From: Lewinellaceae bacterium
GTDB taxonomy: Bacteria > Bacteroidota > Bacteroidia > Chitinophagales > Saprospiraceae
Reading direction: 5' to 3'
Length of the DNA stretch: 64,000 bases
Assembly (NCBI GenBank): GCA_020636255.1
Contig: JACJYE010000009.1
Span: 248,001 to 312,000, forward strand
The notes under the pieces were generated by a model, which saw nothing but the letters and a program-made list of their open reading frames with translations, was not told the DNA's origin and made no database searches. The position numbers and the translations under genes were made by a program. Positions within the stretch are counted from its first letter, which is position 1. Each line of letters begins with the position of its first letter. This document shows positions 9,801-18,400 of the stretch, piece after piece.

Positions 9801-12585
9801 CCCATCTACGACAACGGCCGGCACGAAGTACTACCGCGCTACTTATAGCTGTACAGGCGGGGGCTGTAATGCAGCTGCCTCAAATGCTGCTACTGTTGTC
9901 GTCGTTGACGATCCTTCGGTTTCTATCACCATCGACGATTCGGAGATATGCGAACATGATGAAACCACTACGCTTACGGCTAGCACGAGCGGTGGTTTGA
10001 ACTGCCAGGATGTGATCTGGGAATTCCGGGCCGATGCAAACGATCAGTGGATGATCGTAGGCACTGGTAATACCTATAACACTGACCCGGCGCTTACTGC
10101 CGGCGACTATGAATACCGTGCCCGCTATATTTGTGCCGGCACTGGCTGCGGTGAAGCAACCTCCAATATCGTTACCCTTACGGTAACGGCAGTAGCCTCT
10201 CTGGGAGACCTGGTTTGGGAAGATATTAACCGCAACGGTATCCAGGACAATAATGAACCAGGGATCGATAATGTAACAGTAAGGCTGTTGGATGAAAACG
10301 GCTCCTTCATAGAGGAAACGACTACTTCCGGTGGAGGCTTCTACGAATTCAACCAGCTCTGTACGGGCAACTACATCGTTGAATTTGTCGCGCCTTTCGG
10401 TTACTTCACGACCCTTCAACTGAATACGGTAGGTGACGACCCGCAGGACAGCGATGCGGACCCGAATACGGGACGGACGGGTATAATTAACCTCGTTCCT
10501 GGAGAAAATGACCTCACCAACGACGCGGGTTATTACAGGGTCGCTGCCATAGGCGATTACGTCTGGGAAGACACGAACGGCAACGGTATCCAGGACGACG
10601 GCGCTACGGGTATCGGCGGCGTGACGGTGAACCTGCTGGACGAGAACATGAACTTCCTGCAGAGCACGGTAACGGCAGCTGATGGTTCGTACAGCTTCAC
10701 GAACCTGGTCCCGGGCAACTATATCGTAGAATTTGTAACGCCGGGTGGCTATGAGGCCACGCCGGCCAACCAGGGTGGCGACGACACGGCGGATAGCGAC
10801 GCGGTGAACGGCAAGACGGGCATCATCAACCTGGAAAGCGGCGAGACGGACAACACCAATGACGCCGGTTTCTACCAGCCTGCCGCGCTTGGCGATTACG
10901 TTTGGGAAGACACGAATGCGAACGGCATCCAGGATGACGGTGCTACGGGCATTGGCGGCGTGACGGTGAACCTGCTGGACGAGAACATGAACTTTCTGCA
11001 GAGCACGGTAACGGCAGCCGACGGTTCGTACAGCTTCACGGGCCTGGCGCCTGGCGACTATATCGTAGAGTTCGGTACGCCGTCGGGTTATGAGGCCACG
11101 CCGGCCAACCAGGGTGGCGACGACACGGCGGATAGCGACGCGGTGAACGGCAAGACGGGCATCATCAACCTGGAAAGCGGCGAGACGGACAACACCAATG
11201 ACGCCGGCTTCTACCAGCCTGCCGCGCTTGGCGATTACGTTTGGGAAGACACGAATGCGAACGGCATCCAGGACGACGGTGCTACGGGCATTGGCGGCGT
11301 GACGGTGAACCTGCTGGACGAGAACATGAACTTCCTGCAGAGCACGGTAACGGCAGCCGACGGTTCGTATAGCTTCACGAACCTGGTCCCGGGCAACTAT
11401 ATCGTGGAATTTGTAACACCCTCTGGTTATGATAACTCTCAGGCTAACCAAGGTGGCGACGACACGGCGGATAGCGACGCGGTGAACGGTAAGACGGGTA
11501 TCATCAACCTGGAGAGCGGTGAGACGGACAACACCAATGACGCCGGCTTCTACCAGTTGATCGACCTTGAATTGGTTAAGGATGTAAATGATCCTACGCC
11601 AAACGTTGGCGATCAGGTGACCTTTACGATCTCACTTTACAACCGCGGCCCGCGGCCGGCTACCCAGGTTACTTTCGAGGATGTCGTACCCAATGGATAT
11701 AGCGCAATTACCGGAATAACGGGAGGCGGTGTGCTTAACGGTAACACCATTACCTGGAGCGGCCTGAATGTTGATGTAGATGAGACCCTCATCTTCACCT
11801 TTATGGCAGTAGTAGAAGCCCCAGGGGCAGGAGTGAATTACCTTAACACCGCACAGGTGACTGCGGCAGGCCAGTTTGATACGGACAGTACGCCAAACAA
11901 CGATGATGGCGACCAGTCTGAGGATGACGAGGACAATGCAGGGGTTACTCCCCAAAGCATCGACATCCAGTTGGTTAAGGTTGTAGATAATGCTACGCCT
12001 AATGTAGGTGATGAAGTGACCTTCGAGATATACGTGTCCAACGCCGGGCCCGATGCTGCAACCAATGTATCTGTAGAGGACCTTATTCCGAATGGTTATT
12101 CAAATATTGGAAACATCAATGGCGGTGGTATTTTGAATGGTAATCAAATATCCTGGACGGGTATCAACATCCCCGCAGGTATGACGGCCACCCTGACGTT
12201 TACCGCTGTTGTGGAAGCTCCTGGCGCTGGAATCAGCTATATCAACATAGCTGAGGTAACAAGCGCCGACCAGTACGATGTCGATTCTACGCCTGGCAAC
12301 GGTGCGGATACGGATAATGATGGGTTGATTGGCTCTCAGGATCCCGACGGCTCTCAGGACCCGGATGATGAAGATGATGGTGACGATGCTGTTGTAGTAC
12401 CGCAGTCAGCCGACCTGAGCCTGGTGAAGACGGTGAACGACAATACGCCGAACGTAGGCGATGAAGTGACGTTCACGATCACAGTAAGCAACGCCGGGCC
12501 TGATGCTGCGACGAACGTAGCAGTAGAAGACTACGTGCCGAATGGTTACTCGAACATCACGAACATCTCTAACGGTGGTACCTGA
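841..12585 (+). CDS. giant T9SS-exported adhesin, N-terminal part (gene interrupted)
   Basis: First piece of a gene that continues to 24534. ATG 841 is preferred over ATG 709 because it puts a normal signal peptide (hydrophobic FSGLLLLANLTAFGQ, residues about 32-46) near the N-terminus; 709 would add 44 unlikely residues. Domain order from 841: choice-of-anchor-A-like domain (about 180-475); Cys-rich thioester-domain-like segment with FCID (Cys539) and INQAIW (about 596-601); further beta-sandwich segments; 21 Ig-like repeats of 94 residues (about 1143-3119); four SdrD-B/Cna-B-like repeats opening with GDYVWEDTNGNGIQDD-type motifs; then DUF11 repeats. Such proteins are surface adhesins or gliding-type filaments in Bacteroidota. 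The reading frame ends at TGA 12583-12585 because a C is missing from a sequence that reads GGTACCCTGAGC in the sister repeats, so the stop is probably an assembly error, not a biological end. Confidence 0.85.
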   Translation: MKNLYLSSSKTAKNPNDYASRSLSSFIARFCFSGLLLLANLTAFGQLDADNQAESFRQERACPSLRVLSAQALQVSGCGARDGAIRLSIADDNGDSSTSYRVMIGHGAKGEVDHGVFQGTQLEVTGLAPGTYGPAYVIRESDGCKASTLAEPLVIGTGCTEELLSTYRTRSNLDGAEEDNPLQLMVSNPVLAAQGFNVFVAESANLSNGSAQGAVAIGGNLILSGHYDVATSDAGNFNPENEAFPVALLVNGRLEYQSGTGLNVLNGGAAKLGDLTGSGIYEGDGITKIANEGPNSTPRLTIGVPQPQYTVGGTGMVDFSTAFDELQGASAGLAAQEANASLQADGPGRAKVKIHAGKFNIIHISAQELSSYQAIAFNIIPTGSTTVAFNVDASEGFTWNIPQFEGLSPEQGAHLLFNFYNAPQLVLQGDNNLFGTVLAPEAHLVKNGSGSIYGQAIAHSLEHAGGDILLFPFSGTTTPLRTPCGTGYITYTNCDGQSVSINKSLLVPNTYIVTQYYNVTCIARIDASCNVQTSYRSFCIDIHGSYPAQPSGGYKLGEVHYTETNYTGASVSELEAERINWLFCNAYSQGYSESTINQAIWGILNQSSCNTLCNNAKNAVTSVSGGIAGQLKFYMPDISNAQPLVKKDCACGEIDNVVLNDLGGGSDVVIQNGASYAQGSLPASFNIEALVSGNVESIKFTVSGSASGTVTENTYPYEYPGSGAGAWNPGPGTYTVNVKAYSQDNAAGSVCDELTFTFTIVAVTPPSNPNCSAGALLWENNITDYNNTLPTVDVRFVAGQTTQFQIPGTLPSAFSGPVSVNVSEAIAWDGYLNRASTGDQPNERFRVVFLKNNVVQWSSGWTGETNNDGIATGLTSDEWAGSLGSATLPNGADKILLVHWSNSTYGTGDGSNPNSVVPSSVCISYSTITQPCSITANAGPDQTICAGGSVTLTASASTSDCNQYAQAIAHSTGNVNNTSASLGAPDLSGTYFYASSTNTYTRVVWDMGNTITAGNTVCVRVKTASGGTSQIKAWYAPDGVYPPSAGYSLIGSYSFSNTSYQDLCFQVPANCRYIKITDEYGAHFYVDAVYKQCTSCPLSYSWSNGATTQSITVNPSSTATYTVTVTDCGDCSATDQVVVTVLPDPSISITPSSSTTCVGGSITLTATASGGTGSCTIQWQSSPTGSGSWSNISGATGSTYSPSTASAGTTYFRATYSCSGGGCNTGNSNTATVVVSPDPSISISPSNNTICVGGNVTLTATPSGGTGTCTVQWQSSPTGSGSWSDISGASGTTYSPSASSAGTFYYRARYTCTEGSCNAAVSNTATIVVEPDPTVSISPSNSTVCEGGSVTLTATTSGGTGTCTIQWQSSPNGTSSWTDISGATGATYNPSTTTAGTKYYRATYSCTGGGCNASTSNTATIVVEPGPTVSISPSNSTVCEGGSVTLTATTSGGTGTCTIQWQSSPNGTSNWTDISGATGATYNPSTTTAGTKYYRATYSCTGGGCNASTSNTATIVVEPDPTVSISPSNSTVCEGGSVTLTATTSGGTGTCTIQWQSSPNGTSNWTDISGATGATYNPSTTTAGTKYYRATYSCTGGGCNASTSNTATIVVEPDPTVSISPSNSTVCEGGSVTLTATTSGGTGTCTIQWQSSPNGTSNWTDISGATGATYNPSTTTAGTKYYRATYSCTGGGCNASTSNTATIVVEPDPTVSISPSNSTVCEGGSVTLTATTSGGTGTCTIQWQSSPNGTSNWTDISGATGATYNPSTTTAGTKYYRATYSCTGGGCNASTSNTATIVVEPDPTVSISPSNSTVCEGGSVTLTATTSGGTGTCTIQWQSSPNGTSSWTDISGATGATYNPSTTTAGTKYYRATYSCTGGGCNASTSNTATIVVEPDPTVSISPSNSTVCEGGSVTLTATTSGGTGTCTIQWQSSPNGTSNWTDISGATGATYNPSTTTAGTKYYRATYSCTGGGCNASTSNTATIVVEPDPTVSISPSNSTVCEGGSVTLTATTSGGTGTCTIQWQSSPNGTSNWTDISGATGATYNPSTTTAGTKYYRATYSCTGGGCNASTSNTATIVVEPDPTVSISPSNSTVCEGGSVTLTATTSGGTGTCTIQWQSSPNGTSNWTDISGATGATYNPSTTTAGTKYYRATYSCTGGGCNASTSNTATIVVEPDPTVSISPSNSTVCEDGSVTLTATTSGGTGTCTIQWQSSPNGTSSWTDINGATNLTYVPLTTVPGTFYYRAVYNCTGGGCDASVSNTATVVVAPDPIISINPPATTLCVGGNLTLTATVSGGTGTCSIQWQSSPNGLTAWADISGAMGTTYQPSSTTTGSTYYRAVYSCTAGDCDASTSNTALVVIIEDPSVTINPPTNTVCMGGNITLVATQNGGAGTCGLQWQTSPNGTSNWTDISGAMGMTYAPSTAAIGTMYFRAIYSCTGGGCDEAVSNIATVIVEPDPTVNIDPSSASVCMGGNVTLTATTSGGAGICNVQWQSSPNGTNSWTNINGANSSTYAPSTTAPGTTYYRAVYSCTGGGCDPATSNTATIVVEPDPTVSISPSNSTVCEGGSVTLTATTSGGTGTCTIQWQSSPNGTSNWTDISGATGATYNPSTTTAGTKYYRATYSCTGGGCNASTSNTATIVVEPDPTVSISPSNSTVCEGGSVTLTATTSGGTGTCTIQWQSSPNGTSNWTDISGATGATYNPSTTTAGTKYYRATYSCTGGGCNASTSNTATIVVEPDPTVSISPSNSTVCEGGSVTLTATTSGGTGTCTIQWQSSPNGTSNWTDISGATGATYNPSTTTAGTKYYRATYSCTGGGCNASTSNTATIVVEPDPTVSISPSNSTVCEGGSVTLTATTSGGTGTCTIQWQSSPNGTSNWTDISGATGATYNPSTTTAGTKYYRATYSCTGGGCNASTSNTATIVVEPDPTVSISPSNSTVCVDGSVMLTATPGGGTGTCTIQWQTSPNGTDNWTDISGATGATYTPSTTTAGTKYYRATYSCTGGGCNAAASNAATVVVVDDPSVSITIDDSEICEHDETTTLTASTSGGLNCQDVIWEFRADANDQWMIVGTGNTYNTDPALTAGDYEYRARYICAGTGCGEATSNIVTLTVTAVASLGDLVWEDINRNGIQDNNEPGIDNVTVRLLDENGSFIEETTTSGGGFYEFNQLCTGNYIVEFVAPFGYFTTLQLNTVGDDPQDSDADPNTGRTGIINLVPGENDLTNDAGYYRVAAIGDYVWEDTNGNGIQDDGATGIGGVTVNLLDENMNFLQSTVTAADGSYSFTNLVPGNYIVEFVTPGGYEATPANQGGDDTADSDAVNGKTGIINLESGETDNTNDAGFYQPAALGDYVWEDTNANGIQDDGATGIGGVTVNLLDENMNFLQSTVTAADGSYSFTGLAPGDYIVEFGTPSGYEATPANQGGDDTADSDAVNGKTGIINLESGETDNTNDAGFYQPAALGDYVWEDTNANGIQDDGATGIGGVTVNLLDENMNFLQSTVTAADGSYSFTNLVPGNYIVEFVTPSGYDNSQANQGGDDTADSDAVNGKTGIINLESGETDNTNDAGFYQLIDLELVKDVNDPTPNVGDQVTFTISLYNRGPRPATQVTFEDVVPNGYSAITGITGGGVLNGNTITWSGLNVDVDETLIFTFMAVVEAPGAGVNYLNTAQVTAAGQFDTDSTPNNDDGDQSEDDEDNAGVTPQSIDIQLVKVVDNATPNVGDEVTFEIYVSNAGPDAATNVSVEDLIPNGYSNIGNINGGGILNGNQISWTGINIPAGMTATLTFTAVVEAPGAGISYINIAEVTSADQYDVDSTPGNGADTDNDGLIGSQDPDGSQDPDDEDDGDDAVVVPQSADLSLVKTVNDNTPNVGDEVTFTITVSNAGPDAATNVAVEDYVPNGYSNITNISNGGT
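4269..10197 (+). repeat. 21 tandem 282-bp Ig-like repeats
   Basis: Units begin near 4275 and recur every 282 bp to 9915 (94 residues each). Each has PDPTVSISPSNSTVCEGG, TIQWQSSPNG, TYNPSTTTAGTKYYRA and TYSCTGGGCNAS-type motifs, with two or more Cys per unit that probably form disulfides. Units starting near 4839-7377 are almost identical in DNA. Three diverged units (7659, 7941, 8223) separate them from a second near-identical block (8505-9351), which suggests segmental duplication or gene conversion. The first two and last two units are diverged. Confidence 0.9.
10198..11556 (+). repeat. four SdrD-B/Cna-B-like repeats of about 339-348 bp
   Basis: Units start near 10201, 10549, 10888 and 11227 with GD(Y/L)VWED(T/I)N.NGIQD and end with NDAGFYQ. 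This is the SdrD B-like (SpaA/Cna-B) fold, often calcium-stabilised in surface proteins; the DxNxxGIQDD acidic loops agree with that. The last three copies are nearly identical in DNA. Confidence 0.85.
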
Positions 12586-12951
12586 GCGGCAGCACGATCA
12601 CGTGGAGCGGGCTGGCTGGCGGTACGGGCATATCAACTGACGTTCGTAAGCGCCGCGACGTGACACTTCAACGTGCGAGCACAGTAAACGGCAAGACCAG
12701 TACGGCATCCACACGCCGGACAACGACGACGGGGACCAGTCACGAGGACAACGAAGAGGTGGTGCCGCAGTCACGGTACCTGCGTATGAACGAACCCGGT
12801 CGCCGAACGTAGGCGATGAAGTGTACGTTCACGATCACGGTAACGCAACGCCACGATGCGACGACACGGCGGATAGCGACGCGGTGAACGCAAGACGGGC
12901 ATCATAACTCGAACGGCAGACGAACAACACCAACGACGTGGTATCTACCAG
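12586..12951 (+). other. scrambled repeat sequence, probable assembly consensus error
   Basis: The segment mixes pieces of DUF11 repeat (tcgccgaacgtaggcgatga, about 12790-12812) with pieces of the SdrD-B repeats (gacacggcggatagcgacgc, about 12865-12885, and an aagacgggcatcat segment at 12892) and many single-base losses. From about 12892 the frame is that of the rest of the gene. This looks like a consensus built from reads of different repeats, not like evolved sequence. Confidence 0.75.
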
Positions 12952-13026
12952 AGCGGCAGCACGATCACGTGGAGCGGGCTGAACATCGCCATCGGCGGGA
13001 GCGTATCGCTGACGTTCGATGCGACG

Positions 13027-15345
13027 GTGGAAGCGCCGCTTGCAGGCGTGAGCTACTTCAACGTAACTGAAATAACAAAAGGCGATCAATGGGACCCGGA
13101 TAGCACGCCGGACAACGACGACGGGGACCAGTCAGAAGATGACGAGGACAACGAAGAGGTGGTGCCGCAGTCAGCCGACCTGAGCCTGGTGAAGACGGTG
13201 AACGACAATACGCCGAACGTAGGCGATGAAGTGACGTTCACGATCACGGTAAGCAACGCCGGGCCTGATGCTGCGACGAACGTAGCAGTAGAAGACTACG
13301 TGCCGAATGGTTACTCGAACATCACGAACATCTCTAACGGTGGTATCCTGAGCGGCAGCACGATCACGTGGAGCGGGCTGAACATCGCCATCGGCGGGAG
13401 CGTATCGCTGACGTTCGATGCGACGGTGGAAGCGCCGCTTGCGGGCGTGAGCTACTTCAACGTAACTGAAATAACAAAAGGCGATCAATGGGACCCGGAT
13501 AGCACGCCGGACAACGACGACGGGGACCAGTCAGAAGATGACGAGGACAACGAAGAGGTGGTGCCGCAGTCAGCCGACCTGAGCCTGGTGAAGACGGTGA
13601 ACGACAATACGCCGAACGTAGGCGATGAAGTGACGTTCACGATCACGGTAAGCAACGCCGGGCCTGATGCTGCGACGAACGTAGCAGTAGAAGACTACGT
13701 GCCGAATGGTTACTCGAACATCACGAACATCTCTAACGGTGGTACCCTGAGCGGCAGCACGATCACGTGGAGCGGGCTGAACATCGCCATCGGCGGCAGC
13801 GTATCGCTGACGTTCGATGCGACGGTGGAAGCGCCGCTTGCAGGCGTGAGCTACTTCAACGTAGCCCAGGTAACGGCCTCTGACCAGTACGACCCGGATA
13901 GCACGCCGGACAACGACGACGGGGACCAGTCAGAAGATGACGAGGACAACGAAGAGGTGGTGCCGCAGTCAGCCGACCTGAGCCTGGTGAAGACGGTGAA
14001 CGACAATACGCCGAACGTAGGCGATGAAGTGACGTTCACGATCACAGTAAGCAACGCCGGGCCTGATGCTGCGACGAACGTAGCAGTAGAAGACTACGTG
14101 CCGAATGGTTACTCGAACATCACGAACATCTCTAACGGTGGTATCCTGAGCGGCAGCACGATCACGTGGAGCGGGCTGAACATCGCCATCGGCGGGAGCG
14201 TATCGCTGACGTTCGATGCGACGGTGGAAGCGCCGCTTGCAGGCGTGAGCTACTTCAACGTATCGCAGGTAACCCATAGCGACCAGTATGACCCGGATAG
14301 CACGCCGGACAACGACGACGGGGACCAGTCAGAAGATGACGAGGACAACGAAGAGGTGGTGCCGCAGTCAGCCGACCTGAGCCTGGTGAAGACGGTGAAC
14401 GACAATACGCCGAACGTAGGCGATGAAGTGACGTTCACGATCACGGTAAGCAACGCCGGGCCTGATGCTGCGACGAACGTAGCAGTAGAAGACTATGTGC
14501 CGAACGGTTACAGCAATATCACGAACATCTCTAACGGTGGTACCCTGAGCGGCAGCACGATCACGTGGAGCGGGCTGAACATCGCCATCGGCGGGAGCGT
14601 ATCGCTGACGTTCGATGCGACGGTGGAAGCGCCGCTTGCAGGCGTGAGCTACTTCAACGTATCGCAGGTAACCCATAGCGACCAGTACGACCCGGATAGC
14701 ACGCCGGACAACGACGACGGGGACCAGTCAGAAGATGACGAGGACAACGAAGAGGTGGTGCCGCAGTCAGCCGACCTGAGCCTGGTGAAGACGGTGAACG
14801 ACAATACGCCGAACGTAGGCGATGAAGTGACGTTCACGATCACGGTAAGCAACGCTGGGCCCGATGCTGCGACGAACGTAGCAGTAGAAGACTATGTGCC
14901 GAACGGTTACAGCAATATCACGAACATCTCTAACGGTGGTACCCTGAGCGGCAGCACGATCACGTGGAGCGGGCTGAACATCGCCACCGGTGGAAGCGTA
15001 ACACTGACGTTCGATGCGACGGTGGAAGCGCCGCTTGCGGGCGTGAGCTACTTCAACGTATCGCAGGTAACCCATAGCGACCAGTATGACCCGGATAGCA
15101 CGCCGGACAACGACGACGGGGACCAGTCAGAAGATGACGAGGACAACGAAGAGGTGGTGCCGCAGTCGGCCGACCTGAGCCTGGTGAAGACGGTGAACGA
15201 CAATACGCCGAACGTAGGCGATGAAGTGACGTTCACGATCACGGTAAGCAACGCCGGGCCCGATGCTGCGACGAACGTAGCAGTAGAAGACTATGTGCCG
15301 AACGGTTACAGCAATATCACGAACATCTCTAACGGTGGTACCTGA
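13027..15345 (+). CDS. giant adhesin, middle part: DUF11 repeats (gene interrupted)
   Basis: Same reading frame as the pieces on both sides. It is open from about 12892, and 13027 is only the first GTG. It holds consecutive DUF11 (conserved-repeat, TIGR01451-like) units of 133 residues (399 bp), each with ADLSLVKTVNDNTPNVGDEV, SNAGPDAATNVAVEDYVPNG and a very acidic linker (DNDDGDQSEDDEDNEEVVPQ). The units are almost identical in nucleotide sequence. The piece ends at TGA 15343-15345, where sister repeats read CTGAGCGGCAGC; here TGAGAGCACAGC replaces it without changing length, so downstream DNA stays in frame. It has no signal peptide or start of its own and should be read as an internal part of the giant adhesin. 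Confidence 0.75.
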   Translation: MEAPLAGVSYFNVTEITKGDQWDPDSTPDNDDGDQSEDDEDNEEVVPQSADLSLVKTVNDNTPNVGDEVTFTITVSNAGPDAATNVAVEDYVPNGYSNITNISNGGILSGSTITWSGLNIAIGGSVSLTFDATVEAPLAGVSYFNVTEITKGDQWDPDSTPDNDDGDQSEDDEDNEEVVPQSADLSLVKTVNDNTPNVGDEVTFTITVSNAGPDAATNVAVEDYVPNGYSNITNISNGGTLSGSTITWSGLNIAIGGSVSLTFDATVEAPLAGVSYFNVAQVTASDQYDPDSTPDNDDGDQSEDDEDNEEVVPQSADLSLVKTVNDNTPNVGDEVTFTITVSNAGPDAATNVAVEDYVPNGYSNITNISNGGILSGSTITWSGLNIAIGGSVSLTFDATVEAPLAGVSYFNVSQVTHSDQYDPDSTPDNDDGDQSEDDEDNEEVVPQSADLSLVKTVNDNTPNVGDEVTFTITVSNAGPDAATNVAVEDYVPNGYSNITNISNGGTLSGSTITWSGLNIAIGGSVSLTFDATVEAPLAGVSYFNVSQVTHSDQYDPDSTPDNDDGDQSEDDEDNEEVVPQSADLSLVKTVNDNTPNVGDEVTFTITVSNAGPDAATNVAVEDYVPNGYSNITNISNGGTLSGSTITWSGLNIATGGSVTLTFDATVEAPLAGVSYFNVSQVTHSDQYDPDSTPDNDDGDQSEDDEDNEEVVPQSADLSLVKTVNDNTPNVGDEVTFTITVSNAGPDAATNVAVEDYVPNGYSNITNISNGGT

Positions 15346-15420
15346 GAGCACAGCACGATCACGTGGAGCGGGCTGAACATCGCCACCGGTGGAAGCGTAA
15401 CACTGACGTTCGATGCGACA

Positions 15421-18400
15421 GTGGAAGCGCCGCTTGCAGGCGTGAGCTACTTCAACGTATCGCAGGTAACCCATAGCGACCAGTACGACCCGGATAGCAC
15501 GCCGGACAACGACGACGGGGACCAGTCAGAAGATGACGAGGACAACGAAGAGGTGGTGCCGCAGTCAGCCGACCTGAGCCTGGTGAAGACGGTGAACGAC
15601 AATACGCCGAACGTAGGCGATGAAGTGACGTTCACGATCACGGTAAGCAACGCTGGGCCTGATGCTGCGACGAACGTAGCAGTAGAAGACTATGTGCCGA
15701 ACGGTTACAGCAATATCACGAACATCTCTAACGGTGGTACCCTGAGCGGCAGCACGATCACGTGGGCCGGGCTGAACATCGCCACCGGTGGAAGCGTAAC
15801 ACTGACGTTCGATGCGACAGTGGAAGCGCCGCTTGCAGGCGTGAGCTACTTCAACGTAGCCCAGGTAACCCATAGCGACCAGTACGACCCGGATAGCACG
15901 CCGGACAACGACGACGGGGACCAGTCAGAAGATGACGAGGACAACGAAGAGGTGGTGCCGCAGTCAGCCGACCTGAGCCTGGTGAAGACGGTGAACGACA
16001 ATACGCCGAACGTAGGCGATGAAGTGACGTTCACGATCACGGTAAGCAACGCCGGGCCTGATGCTGCGACAAACGTAGCAGTAGAAGACTATGTGCCGAA
16101 CGGTTACAGCAATATCACGAACATCTCTAACGGTGGTACCCTGAGCGGCAGCACGATCACGTGGAGCGGGCTGAACATCGCCATCGGCGGGAGCGTATCG
16201 CTGACGTTCGATGCGACGGTGGAAGCGCCGCTTGCAGGCGTGAGCTACTTCAACGTATCGCAGGTAACCCATAGCGACCAGTATGACCCGGATAGCACGC
16301 CGGACAACGACGACGGGGACCAGTCAGAAGATGACGAGGACAACGAAGAGGTGGTGCCGCAGTCGGCCGACCTGAGCCTGGTGAAGACGGTGAACGACAA
16401 TACGCCGAACGTAGGCGATGAAGTGACGTTCACGATCACGGTAAGCAACGCCGGGCCTGATGCTGCGACGAACGTAGCAGTAGAAGACTATGTGCCGAAT
16501 GGTTACTCGAACATCACGAACATCTCTAACGGTGGTACCCTGAGCGGCAGCACGATCACGTGGAGCGGGCTGAACATCGCCATCGGCGGCAGCGTATCGC
16601 TGACGTTCGACGCGACGGTGGAAGCGCCGCTTGCAGGCGTGAGCTACTTCAACGTATCCCAGGTAACCCATAGCGACCAGTACGACCCGGATAGCACGCC
16701 GGACAACGACGACGGGGACCAGTCAGAAGATGACGAGGACAACGAAGAGGTCCTTCCGCAGATTATCGACCTTAGCCTGGTGAAGACGGTGAATGACAAT
16801 ACGCCGAACGTGGGTGATGTAGTAACTTTCACGCTCACGGTGAGCAACGCCGGCCCGAGCAATGCAACCAATGTAGCAGTAGAAGACTATGTGCCGAGCG
16901 GTTACAGCAACATTACGGGCATCAGCAATGGCGGTGTATTAAACGGCAACACGATCAGCTGGGGTGGTTTAAGCATACAGGCAGGTGGAAGCATCAGCCT
17001 CACCTTCCAGGCAACGGTCAATGCCTACGGGATCTACCGCAACGTAGCACAGGTGACGGATGCCGATCAGTACGACCCGGATTCTACACCGGATAATATG
17101 GTGAACAATACGCCTGTTGAGGATGATGAAGATGACGCCACGGTGATGCCGATACCCGTTGTTGACCTGGAACTGGAAAAATCCGTTACGCCTACGGCCG
17201 TAAATGTCGGTAGCCAGGTTACTTTCACGGTTGTGGTGACGAACCAGGGCCCGAGCACAGCTACTGCTGTCCAGGTTGTCGATCAACTTCCCAGTGGGTA
17301 CACCTTTGTCGGTTCGACCGATAACAGCAACTACAACCCTGCTACGGGCTTGTGGAACGTTGGCGCACTGTTGGCCGGCCAGTCGAGGTCGATCGATATT
17401 ATCGCTACGGTAAACGCTAGCGGTGACTACCTCAACCTGGCTGAAGTTACCCAGATCGGTGGTAACGCAGTAGACATCGACTCCGAACCAGGCAATGGCG
17501 TTGACACGAACGATAACGGCGATTCCATTGACGACCCGGGTGATGAAGACGACGGCGACGGTGCTGAAGTTGAGCCAATTCCTGTTGTCGACCTCGCTCT
17601 GGAAAAAGAGGTGGACAACCCCAACCCGGCAGCTGGTGAACTGATCACCTTTACGGTTACGGTGACGAACCAGGGCCCGAGCACGGCCACCGGTGTAGTC
17701 GTTTACGATAAGATCCTGAGTGGCTTTGCGTACCAGAGCTACACCTCAACCCAGGGATCTTATGATGCGGCTACCGGCCTGTGGACGGTTGGCACGCTGG
17801 AAAACGGACAAACGGAGACCATGACGATCACGGTTTCTGTCAATGCCAGCGGTGACTATCGCAACCTGGCAGAAATCATTGAAGTCAATGAAAATGATGT
17901 GGACTCGACGCCCGATAACGGTGTAGATACCGATGGCGACGGCAACTTTGATGACGACCCGGGTGATGAGGATGACGGCGATGGTGTGGTCATAGAAGTG
18001 GAATGCCAACTGTTCGTACAACAAACCGACCCGGTTTGTAATGATAATGGCACGCCGACTGACCCGAGCGACGATACCTTCACTTTCCAGCTAACTGTGA
18101 CGGGTACTGCTACCGGCCAGAATGGCTGGCAGACGATCATCAATACGAGTGGCCTGAATGAAAGCTACTCGGGGCAATACGGTGAAACGGTAACCTTTGG
18201 GCCCTTCCCGATCGGCCTCGACCTGCCGTTCGGCTTTACGATCTGGGATACGGACTACGAAGCCTGCCGTGTACTGGCCGCCGCCGTACCGCCGCCGCCG
18301 TGTTCGTCGGCCTGCGATATCACGTCTACCGAGGTGAGCAACATCGAGTGCGACGATAATGGTACGCCGAACGACCCGACAGATGACCTGTTCACCTTCG

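Larger units (their letters stand above)
11557..17998 (+). repeat. about 16 DUF11 repeats (399-bp period)
   Basis: Units start near 11563, 11959, 12412, one damaged unit near 12780, then 13177, 13576, 13975, 14374, 14773, 15172, 15571, 15970, 16369, 16768, 17164 and 17590. The central copies are nearly identical over 399 bp; the first two and last three are diverged. The distance between the units at 12424 and 13189 is 765 bp, 33 bp less than two periods, so some sequence is lost or scrambled there. Confidence 0.85.
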
